From a bacterium (GTDB lineage Bacteria > Elusimicrobiota > Elusimicrobia > UBA1565 > UBA9628), in the NCBI GenBank assembly GCA_021799485.1, contig JAJZAK010000004.1, positions 35,887 through 99,886 on the forward strand: a stretch of 64,000 nucleotides of DNA, given 5' to 3'. Of the stretch, positions 17,270 through 23,935 are shown one piece after another (the first letter of the stretch is position 1; each line of letters begins with the position of its first letter). The notes below the pieces were generated by a model, which saw only the letters and a program-made list of their open reading frames with translations, made no database searches and was not told the origin of the DNA. Position numbers and translations under genes: made by a program.

Positions 17270-18759
17270 ATCCTCCACCCGCAAGCCACAGGGCGCGTCC
17301 CTTCGGCATCCGCACGCATCTCGCGATCCTCTCCTTGCTCGTGATCATTTTCTCATTTCTCTCGGCCTTCATCTCCTGGCGTTTCATCCGCTCGGAGAGG
17401 CTCTGGGACATCCACCTCGACCAATCGCTTCATATCCTTTCCCAGCTTCCTCACCTGCGCGCGGAAATCCGAGGCATGGACTTGACGACCATGCTCTACC
17501 TGCGCACCACCGAAGCCCGCTGGCTGGTCCGCCGGGATCGTTTCATCGACAACGTCGCCCGCGAATTCGCCGACATGGCCTCCGACATCCAAGACGACAC
17601 CCTGGTCAAGCTTCTGTGGCGCGCGCAGGAAGATTTCCACATTCTCATCGTCACCGAAAAACGGCAGATCGACATTTGCCAGAAACGCGGCAAACCGTCC
17701 CCGGCCGCCGCGCTCATCGTCCGCAACGCCAAGGATGATCTCTTGGACAGCTTGAACGCCGTCGGAGATCACGCCGTCTCCAACATCGAGAAGCGGGCCG
17801 GAGGTCTCTGGCGCGCCCGCTACCGGGACGCCCTCCTGCGCTTCTCCGCGGAACTGCTGGCCGCCGCCGCCATCGCCCTTTACATCTATCTCTCCATCCT
17901 GAGGCCCTTCCGCATTTTCCACAAAGCGGCCGACGCCTGGAATCTGGGCAAGCCCTGGGTCGCGCCGCCCATCCATGCCGCCTGGGAGCTGCAGCGGCAT
18001 TTCGAGCTTTTCGGCGAGATGGCGAAGCGTCTCAACGCCCAATACGAGAAGGAACGCGAACTGGGGGAGCTCAAGACCAAGCTGCTCTCCCTCGTCTCCC
18101 ATGAGTTCGGCAACGCCCTCGCGGTCATCCAGAACGCGGCGATCCTGCTCGAGGAAAAGACCCCGGCGAGCCAGACGGCCGAGTCGGAGCCCTTTTTCCG
18201 CATGATCGAGGCGAACGTCGAGCTCCTGGGAACGGCCGTCAGCAACCTGCTCAACCTGAGCCGGCTGGAGGCCGGAGGCTTCGCGATGACCCCCGTCCGC
18301 GCCGCCGCGGGAGACTTATTGCAGGACACGGCCGAACGGCTCGGGATATTGGCCTCCAAGAAAAACATCCAGCTCTCCGTGCGCCCGCCGGAGCAGCCCC
18401 TCCTGGTCAAGGCCGACCCGACCCTTCTTTCCCTGGCGCTAAGCAACCTCCTGAGCAACGCCATCAAATACACGCGCCCCGGCGGGGAAGTCGAGATGGG
18501 CGCCCGCCCGGACAAGCCCGGGTTCGCCTGCCTCTATGTCAAGGATACGGGCATCGGCATCCCCCCCGATGAGCAGAATAAAATCTTCGGCTATTACTAC
18601 CGCACCGAGAAGGGCAAGAGGATGTCCGCCCGCGGCTTCGGCATCGGCCTTGCCGTCACCCGCCAGATCATCGAGGAGCACGGAGGCGCCCTCAAGATCG
18701 AGAGCGTCCCCGAGCGCGGCTCCACGTTCTCCTTCACCCTCCCTCTCTGGAGAGAATAA
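17266..18759 (+). CDS. Orphan membrane sensor histidine kinase
   Basis: 497 residues. TM1 is about 19-41 and TM2 about 198-212, enclosing a helical extracytoplasmic region that resembles a four-helix-bundle sensor. A HAMP-like linker leads to HisKA with His279 in the H-box VSHEFGNAL. The usual HExRTPL is altered to HEFGNAL. The ATPase part has N-box NLLSNAIKYT, VKDTGIGIP and RGFGIGLAV. No response regulator is adjacent, so its partner is elsewhere. It ends just before the tRNA-Asn promoter. Confidence 0.87.
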   Translation: MNPPPASHRARPFGIRTHLAILSLLVIIFSFLSAFISWRFIRSERLWDIHLDQSLHILSQLPHLRAEIRGMDLTTMLYLRTTEARWLVRRDRFIDNVAREFADMASDIQDDTLVKLLWRAQEDFHILIVTEKRQIDICQKRGKPSPAAALIVRNAKDDLLDSLNAVGDHAVSNIEKRAGGLWRARYRDALLRFSAELLAAAAIALYIYLSILRPFRIFHKAADAWNLGKPWVAPPIHAAWELQRHFELFGEMAKRLNAQYEKERELGELKTKLLSLVSHEFGNALAVIQNAAILLEEKTPASQTAESEPFFRMIEANVELLGTAVSNLLNLSRLEAGGFAMTPVRAAAGDLLQDTAERLGILASKKNIQLSVRPPEQPLLVKADPTLLSLALSNLLSNAIKYTRPGGEVEMGARPDKPGFACLYVKDTGIGIPPDEQNKIFGYYYRTEKGKRMSARGFGIGLAVTRQIIEEHGGALKIESVPERGSTFSFTLPLWRE

Positions 18760-18770
18760 TTCCGAACTAC

Positions 18771-18776
18771 TATAAT
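18771..18776 (+). promoter_or_regulatory. -10 hexamer of tRNA-Asn
   Basis: Perfect TATAAT, 11 bases before the tRNA. The -35 region (around 18748) is weak. Confidence 0.6.
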
Positions 18777-18787
18777 GCAGTTCTTAT

Positions 18788-18862
18788 TCCCCGGTAGCTC
18801 AATGGTGGAGCGAGCGGCTGTTAACCGCTAGGTTGTAGGTTCGAGTCCTACCCGGGGAGCCA
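18788..18862 (+). tRNA. tRNA-Asn (GTT), CCA encoded
   Basis: Acceptor TCCCCGG/CCGGGGA, anticodon stem AGCGG/CCGCT with loop CTGTTAA (anticodon GTT), T-arm GTAGG TTCGAGT CCTAC, discriminator G and encoded CCA. Its 3' end starts a repeat that recurs 3.4 kb downstream, marking it as the anchor of an island. Confidence 0.95.
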
Positions 18863-19054
18863 ATTTTTGATGGACGGGGCGCGCCGCCCCGCCGCTTAAC
18901 AGCCGGGCCGCGTTTCCTCGTCGAGGAATCCCCCGTCCGCCCCGGCCGATGCTCGCTGGCGAACATCTTTTCGCGCGAAGCTCGCGGTCCTCCCGCGACC
19001 CGGAGCATCAAAGCATCGGAATTCGCAAAGCGCGCCGCTTCCGGGGTTAGCGGC
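18840..19054 (+). repeat. Structured repeat, copy 1, overlapping the tRNA-Asn 3' end
   Basis: About 215 bp, closely matching 22221-22430. Several hairpins are readable. GGGGCG/CGCCCC follows the tRNA (terminator-like, no T-run). TTCCTC GTC GAGGAA comes next. The outer pair CCGATGCT (18946) and AGCATCGG (19012) encloses the hairpin TCGCGCGA...TCCCGCGA (18971-18998, loop 12). GCCGCT...AGCGGC closes the end. Small reading frames on either strand here are spurious. Confidence 0.85.
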
Positions 19055-19157
19055 CGAAACCGCCATTCCTCGGGAACATACAGCACGTAGGAAGACTTAC
19101 TATGTTAAGGGACTTTACTGAGGAGCGTGGACGGTCGATTTTGCCCTTAATTTTGGT

Positions 19158-19628
19158 TTATTGATTTAAGGGGTAACTAACTTCATTCCGATTGCTCTCG
19201 ATATCAACGTTTTTGGGTGTAGTGCAATGGTTAACAAAATTACCTGTAAAAATACCGCCACGCCAGACTTGTGTGCAGAGGTTTATAATGTGTTGTCCGG
19301 GAGTAACGGGAACAACGACTTTTCCCCCACTAGGAACATTGGTAGGAGTCCCATCGACATTGAAGTTTATAGCACCCATCATGCCGACATTCGTCCCTTC
19401 GTCGACTACTGTTATGCACCAAGTGGGATTTCCATTACAGGTTGGTGGGGGAGGCGGAGGAGTAGGCGCGAAGGCCGCGCATCCCCAAAATAGGTAAGGA
19501 AGCCCGAAACTAGCCAAAACGACTAGAAGGCGGCGCAACTCACGTCTCGCGCCAACAAACCCTTCTTCTTTAGGCTTGGCGCCGATGACTGTTTGGCCGC
19601 TTTTGTCACTGATAAACAGCATTATCAT
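19158..19628 (-). CDS. Predicted lipoprotein, unknown function
   Basis: 156 residues; AAGGGAG lies before the ATG at 19628. A hydrophobic stretch ends in LFWGC, a plausible lipobox, at about residue 50, giving an unusually long N-region; a shorter translated form is possible. The mature part starts with a run of prolines (TPPPPPPTC). It continues as a small predicted beta-rich domain with four cysteines (CNGNPTWC, LCTQVW, NHCTTP). No family is recognised. It is the last gene of the minus-strand run containing the Cys-rich peptide and the DsbA-like protein, after a 54-nt gap. Confidence 0.6.
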   Translation of the reverse strand: MIMLFISDKSGQTVIGAKPKEEGFVGARRELRRLLVVLASFGLPYLFWGCAAFAPTPPPPPPTCNGNPTWCITVVDEGTNVGMMGAINFNVDGTPTNVPSGGKVVVPVTPGQHIINLCTQVWRGGIFTGNFVNHCTTPKNVDIESNRNEVSYPLNQ

Positions 19629-19682
19629 TTGAAGGCTCCCTTTGTCCCGATATTCTTTCCGTGATCCCTTCGCCGATTAGGC

Positions 19683-20345
19683 CTAGATTCCTCTGGATTC
19701 CGCAACAAGAGCGCGGATCTTCTCAAGCGGGAGCGCGCCAACATAACGCTCTCCGTTGATGAAAAACGTCGGAGTCCCGGTGACCCATAGGTCCTCGCCA
19801 CCCTGTCGTTGGCCTAGGACATCACCCCGCTCCTCGTGGTCTTCAACACAACGCACGAAGCTCCCCATGTTCAGACCCATTTCCCCTGCTACTTTCTTGA
19901 GGAAGCGCACCGAATGCATTTTGGACGGATGCGCAAAAAGGGAATTCGCGAACGGCCAGAACCTTCCTTGGAGCCCCGCGCATTCTGCGGCCTCCGCCTC
20001 GTGCTCAGCGTCGGGGTGAAAGGGTAGGGGAAACTCCCGAAAAGCCCATCGAACCCGGCCCTCCCGCGTCAACACTAACAACGTCTCATGGAGCTTGGCA
20101 CAGTAAGGGCATTGGAAGTCGGCGTATTCAATAATGGAAACGGGAGCATCAGCTCTCCCCAGAACATGGTCGTGCGCCACGATCGGTCCGGGCTTCCTGA
20201 GCTGAGCGAGGCGGGCAATGACCCGTGGACTATAGAGCTTCCAGGCCAAGATACAATTGAGCCCCACGCTTAGGGCCGAAAGCACAGCGAGAAATCCCAG
20301 GATTCCCGCTCGCACCCCCTCCCGGGAACGCGGCAGATGCGTCAC
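19683..20345 (-). CDS. Membrane-anchored DsbA/Com1-type thioredoxin-fold oxidoreductase
   Basis: 220 residues from a GTG at 20345 that overlaps the upstream stop (GTGA). TM anchor at about residues 14-37 (ILGFLAVLSALSVGLNCILA). The thioredoxin fold has active site CPYC in YADFQCPYCAKLH, and the cis-proline motif TGTPTFFINGE. Such enzymes form or isomerise disulfides outside the cytoplasm. The domain starts HVLGRADAPVSI, typical of the DsbA-like group found next to VKOR or BdbD-type systems. No DsbB or VKOR is adjacent, so re-oxidation would need a partner elsewhere. Context suggests it serves the secreted cysteine-rich products of the same run. Confidence 0.88.
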   Translation of the reverse strand: MTHLPRSREGVRAGILGFLAVLSALSVGLNCILAWKLYSPRVIARLAQLRKPGPIVAHDHVLGRADAPVSIIEYADFQCPYCAKLHETLLVLTREGRVRWAFREFPLPFHPDAEHEAEAAECAGLQGRFWPFANSLFAHPSKMHSVRFLKKVAGEMGLNMGSFVRCVEDHEERGDVLGQRQGGEDLWVTGTPTFFINGERYVGALPLEKIRALVAESRGI

Positions 20346-20707
20346 TTGCTAGGTTTATTGTTTAGGGAAACCGCCTGGGCCTTGATGAATATCCTGTCGA
20401 CTTCAGATTTCCCCCCAGCCTTCTCAATTTCCACGATCACATGAGAGCCGGGCGTAATATCCTCCAATCCCTTCCGCGTATCGACCGTCATGTAAACCAT
20501 GAGACTTGAGGATAGCGGTAATGTTCGCTTTTTCCCTTTGGAGTTCTCAAGGGTGATACTTTTATCGTCAATGGACACCACTTTCTCCCGTATAAACTGG
20601 AGTGGGCCCATTACCGCTGGCTTGGAGGTGGCGAAAGCGCTAGGGACAAGGAACAAGCACGCCCCCCATGCCACATTCCTCATCACGCCCATCCCCAAAA
20701 CTCTCAT
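20342..20707 (-). CDS. Small secreted protein of unknown function
   Basis: I start at the ATG at 20707, which gives 121 residues with a signal peptide (WGACLFLVPSAFA). The upstream open frame only overlaps the Cys-rich gene. The mature part looks like a small beta-barrel (REKVVSIDDKSITLENSKGKKRTL...GSHVIVEIEKAGG), similar in style to DUF5666/OB-like export domains, but no family is assigned. It starts four bases after the Cys-rich peptide stop and overlaps the DsbA-like gene by four bases. Confidence 0.65.
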   Translation of the reverse strand: MRVLGMGVMRNVAWGACLFLVPSAFATSKPAVMGPLQFIREKVVSIDDKSITLENSKGKKRTLPLSSSLMVYMTVDTRKGLEDITPGSHVIVEIEKAGGKSEVDRIFIKAQAVSLNNKPSK

Positions 20708-20711
20708 GGGA

Positions 20712-20945
20712 TCAGCAGGAAGCCGAATAGCTTTGCTTGACACACGCACCGCTGCAACAACACCAAGCCCAGCATCCATTATCTTCGCAGCACCCTTGCC
20801 AAGTGCAGCCGGAGGGTTGGTTATAAGGCCCCGCACAACCAGCCTCCACCCGCGCCGGAAAGATAACATGAAAGGCACCCAATGCCAGCGCAAAAATCCC
20901 AATCGCAATAATGGAACCAATACCAAAACCAACAGATTTTTTCAC
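20712..20945 (-). CDS. Secreted 10-cysteine mini-protein precursor
   Basis: A GTG start at 20945 with GAGGAGGTCGGAAC upstream gives 77 residues. The N-terminus is KK plus a hydrophobic run (IIAIGIFALALGAFHVIF) and a likely cleavage after PARVEA. The predicted mature part is about 42 residues with 10 cysteines, including GCCEDNGCWAWCCCSGAC. Nothing conserved is recognised. Its density of cysteines and location upstream of a DsbA-like enzyme suggest a disulfide-knotted secreted peptide: toxin, bacteriocin, adhesin or structural. It is the first gene of the run, downstream of a TA-rich divergent promoter region. Confidence 0.72.
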   Translation of the reverse strand: MKKSVGFGIGSIIAIGIFALALGAFHVIFPARVEAGCAGPYNQPSGCTWQGCCEDNGCWAWCCCSGACVKQSYSASC

Positions 20946-21057
20946 GTTCCGACCTCCTCTTTCCAGGCATATTGCACTACAACGTCCCCGTGACAATATA
21001 TATATATATATTATGGCGCAGTCAATAGAAGAAATTCATATTATCTTTCGATAACCC
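20946..21057. promoter_or_regulatory. Divergent AT-rich promoter region with (TA)n tract
   Basis: The spacer between the Cys-rich gene and the outer-membrane protein gene contains an alternating ATATATATATATAT tract near 20996-21012. The stretch to 21057 stays AT-rich, unlike the rest of the window. It presumably holds promoters for both directions; no single -35/-10 pair stands out. Confidence 0.5.
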
Positions 21058-22080
21058 ATGTGTTGGATGTCCCCCCGAAGCATCCTGTTCTGTGCGTTTT
21101 TCTTTGTTACAGTGTATTATCCGCCAAGAACCTGCTCGGCGCAGGAAAACTCCGGCAGTTTAAAAATAGACGTCATACCCGATATGCGATGGAGCGCCTC
21201 GGGAGGCGGGCCGCTGTCTTATCACTTTAACTCCACTGCCCTCACATCATATCAGGGAGATTTCACTATCCACCAAGGCGGTGGGATTTTCATGGGTTTC
21301 AACGCGGCTTCAGCCAACAACTGGATCGGCCGATCGAGCATCTATAATTATTTCGCGGGCTACATCGGCTGGAGCAAGGTCACTATGCAGGTCGAAAACA
21401 GCCGACTGACGGGCAATGCCTCCTGGAGCGGATCCTTGCCATCCGGCGAGGCGGCACAAACCTCTTTTAACAGTGTATTCATGCTTGTCGACGCTGACTA
21501 TCAGATATACCCGCGCGCCGACCCCACTGTCAATATGGTCTTTGGCCCGAGCTACGCCGCATTCAAGCTGCCGATGACGATCGATACGGAGGTGGGACCC
21601 GCAGGGCAATATAACGGCTCTGGTAGTTTCCCAGGTCAGTCCGTCTATGATGCCGATTATCCAATTAGCGCCTACATGCTTCATTTCGGGATGGGAAAGG
21701 TTTTCCATATTATGCTTGACCAAAAACCGGCTCCGGGAGCTCCTTTCCTTGATTTCAACGAGAGGCTTGGATTCGGGACAACTTCTCTTGACGCCCAGAC
21801 CCTTGCGGAGGCATCGGCCGCCAACTCGGGGATGCAGGCTGCCACCAGAAACGTCATCGACTTCCTTTCGGACTTCAGCCTGGACGCCGGCATGCGGTGG
21901 AAATACCCAGTTTACGGGATCCCCGTTTCCTTCGGGATCGGGTATAAGGTAGGGATTTTCTTGGTCGCCGCACCAAATTTAAGCGTCGTCGGTCCTGGCG
22001 TTGGGCAATTTGAGCCGCTCCCTCGAAGCTACGACCTTCTAAGCCAAGGCGTGCTACTGCGCCTGAAAGTCGCATTCTAG
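21058..22080 (+). CDS. Predicted outer-membrane beta-barrel protein
   Basis: 340 residues; ATG at 21058 or 21067. Signal peptide (ILFCAFFFVTVYY...CSA). The rest is rich in alternating aromatic/hydrophobic strands (FAGYIGWSKVTMQVENSRL; LDAGMRWKYPVYGIPVSFGIGYKVGIF). It ends GVLLRLKVAF, with the terminal phenylalanine expected of BamA-inserted barrels. It is transcribed divergently from the Cys-rich/DsbA run in the same island. No specific family was recognised. Confidence 0.65.
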   Translation: MCWMSPRSILFCAFFFVTVYYPPRTCSAQENSGSLKIDVIPDMRWSASGGGPLSYHFNSTALTSYQGDFTIHQGGGIFMGFNAASANNWIGRSSIYNYFAGYIGWSKVTMQVENSRLTGNASWSGSLPSGEAAQTSFNSVFMLVDADYQIYPRADPTVNMVFGPSYAAFKLPMTIDTEVGPAGQYNGSGSFPGQSVYDADYPISAYMLHFGMGKVFHIMLDQKPAPGAPFLDFNERLGFGTTSLDAQTLAEASAANSGMQAATRNVIDFLSDFSLDAGMRWKYPVYGIPVSFGIGYKVGIFLVAAPNLSVVGPGVGQFEPLPRSYDLLSQGVLLRLKVAF

Positions 22081-22220
22081 CCTACCTTTTGCTCCCGGTT
22101 CCCCAGCTAGCAGGCTGCCGAAAAACCCTTGATTTTTTGGAACAATTCGCGGTTAACAGCCAAAAAAGCAATTTCTTCGACGGGAAGATGCTTCCCCTCC
22201 CACGGGACAAGCCGGGGTAG

Positions 22221-22430
22221 TTCGAGTCCCCGGAGCCAATTTTTGATGGACGGGGCGCGCCGCCCCGCCGCTTAACAGCCGGGCCGCGCTTCCTCGTCGA
22301 GGAATCCCCCGCCCGCCCCGGCCGATGCTCCCGAGCGAGCATCTTTTCGCACCAACCGCAGCACCCTGGTGCGACTCGAAGCATCAAAGCATCGGAATTC
22401 GCAAAGCGCGCCGCTTCCGGGGTTAGCGGC
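22221..22430 (+). repeat. Structured repeat, copy 2, with tRNA 3' remnant
   Basis: Matches 18840-19054 apart from one block where both stem arms changed together: TCGCACCA (22347) pairs with TGGTGCGA (22367) where copy 1 has TCGCGCGA/TCCCGCGA. It starts with a degenerate tRNA-Asn T-arm and acceptor. No full tRNA precedes it. The neighbouring non-coding stretches 22081-22220 and 22431-22623 show no convincing gene. Confidence 0.85.
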
Positions 22431-22623
22431 TTGATCGACCTGCTGCGGCTACCGGAAAAGAAACTGCCCGCCTTTCTTCAATCGGGGCCCCCAGCTATAC
22501 TTCGCGCTTTGATTTTTCGCCGGACACCAGTGGAATCGCGCCGCGCTTCACAAGCCGACGACGGTTTTCTTCCCCCATTTCAACACCAAAACGACATGGC
22601 TTCGGCAACACTAAAGTCGAACG

Positions 22624-23934
22624 CTACTTAACTTGTGCCACGCCAACCTCCTGGGTGCTAAACAAGCGCTTGGGTGTTTGCTCCGAGAACCGAATAGAAA
22701 AGGCGGAGGCCACCTCAGGCCGAAGCCTTACCCATGGATCGGCCAACTCCGCAGAATTGTATTGGAAAGGCACCAAAGGATCAAATGGCGTATCATCGAT
22801 TCGAAATCCAGGAGCCTTGATCTCCGCGAGTTTGTATTCGTTGGCGTAGAGATGGATGGCACTGACCTTCTCGGCTAGCCGCTGATTTAGAATAAATAAG
22901 ATCCAACATTCATCAATATCCCGTAAATTGGGGGCTGCTTTAAGACGGATCAGATCATCAAAGGAGTATTGCAGGTGTATTGCCTTAATTGAAGTTAAGC
23001 CAACACCGGACGAACTCATGGATAGCTCCAACTCAAGATCGCGCCTTATCCCGGCTAAAGATTCTACTGCAGCCGAATTCCATTTCTTCAGCCACTGTCC
23101 GCCACTTACGCCGCCACAAATACCCGAATCGTCATGCAAATCGCTCACCGATCGCGCCTTTGGTCGATCCCTATTATCGGTTGAACCGAACATCATGCCC
23201 GCGATCGCATCTGGCTGGTTCCTTAGAAACACCTCCGCAAATGCCCTGAAGTGGCCAATTTCAGAGCAAGAGTATTCTCGATCGAGTTCCAGTTCGCATC
23301 CAAAATACGCCAGAGGCAACGCTGCTTCCTGAAGAAAATGGATGCGGTTTAGCGACTGCTGAATTTGTCCTAAACCATTGCCGATTAAGGATTGGATGTC
23401 GTCCCCCCATCGCGAAAAGAAACTTGTTTGCTCCTCTTGGGACATTGGAATGCCCAAGTATTGGACCCGAATGCCAAACCCATCCGGACTATCCAATGGA
23501 ATCCTGATTCGCTCCCTGTCAAAGACATCCGCATAAAGAAGTCCTTTTGACTTCGCAGCCTGAATCAGGGCCTCCTTTTCTCCAATCGTCAGGTTTATGT
23601 TTGTAAAAAAAACAAACCCCTCAGGCCTAGGTTTTTGTTTAAGAGCTTCTTCGAGGTCAGAATGAAATTTTTCCTGAGCACTCCTCTTATTGTCGTTCGA
23701 GTCGGTCGCTTGATTGACAAATCCGATTGCGCCAAATACCTGCCGTACTCCATTAAGACGCGCCTCTATATCCCGGCCTCCATCTGGGCCCCCGCGCGGA
23801 TGGCGCGGCCGAACATCCGAGAATCGACGGTCTAACCTCATCACCGCCAGGCAAAGTCGCTCCCGGTCCAGCTGATTGGAATCAAGATACTTTTTCAGGC
23901 GTTCATCTGTTTTGTAAATTATCTCGCTAGACAC
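22624..23934 (-). CDS. Unknown protein coupled to the type ISP enzyme; Mrr/PD-(D/E)XK-like N-terminus
   Basis: 436 residues from a GTG one base after the stop of the large restriction enzyme gene (TAACGTG), so translation is probably coupled. The N-terminal part (RGGPDGGRDIEARL..., then GFVNQ and VFFTNINLTIGEKEAL) resembles Mrr-like nuclease cores in layout. However, the lysine of the ExK/QxK pair is not obvious, so activity is uncertain. The C-terminal 250 residues match nothing I know. Base composition is more AT-rich than in the upstream gene. It could be an extra effector, a specificity factor or an immunity component of a defence locus. Confidence 0.7.
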   Translation of the reverse strand: MSSEIIYKTDERLKKYLDSNQLDRERLCLAVMRLDRRFSDVRPRHPRGGPDGGRDIEARLNGVRQVFGAIGFVNQATDSNDNKRSAQEKFHSDLEEALKQKPRPEGFVFFTNINLTIGEKEALIQAAKSKGLLYADVFDRERIRIPLDSPDGFGIRVQYLGIPMSQEEQTSFFSRWGDDIQSLIGNGLGQIQQSLNRIHFLQEAALPLAYFGCELELDREYSCSEIGHFRAFAEVFLRNQPDAIAGMMFGSTDNRDRPKARSVSDLHDDSGICGGVSGGQWLKKWNSAAVESLAGIRRDLELELSMSSSGVGLTSIKAIHLQYSFDDLIRLKAAPNLRDIDECWILFILNQRLAEKVSAIHLYANEYKLAEIKAPGFRIDDTPFDPLVPFQYNSAELADPWVRLRPEVASAFSIRFSEQTPKRLFSTQEVGVAQVK

Positions 23935-23935
23935 G

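Larger units (their letters stand above)
18860..22230. mobile_element. Putative tRNA-Asn-anchored genomic island without integrase
   Basis: The segment lies between the real tRNA-Asn 3' end with its repeat and a second repeat copy that begins with a degenerate tRNA 3' fragment (TTCGAGTCC..CGGAGCCA). Base composition is visibly more AT-rich than in neighbouring housekeeping genes. It carries five genes of export or envelope character and no recombinase, so it was either mobilised in trans or lost its integrase. Boundaries are approximate. Confidence 0.6.

Noticed and set aside
18890..19054. Integron attC site, because GCTTAAC and GTTAGCG flank the palindromic repeat
   Set aside because: The second box does not fit GTTRRRY, the element is longer than usual attC sites, and no integron integrase is in the window; the tRNA link explains it better.
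18799..19086. Reading frames on the minus strand over tRNA-Asn and both structured repeats that share a stretch rich in Arg and Pro
   Set aside because: They are antisense to a tRNA and to a non-coding repeat; the shared peptide reflects DNA repeat identity.
22431..22631. 66-codon plus-strand frame after repeat copy 2
   Set aside because: No ribosome site, no family resemblance, composition of non-coding DNA.
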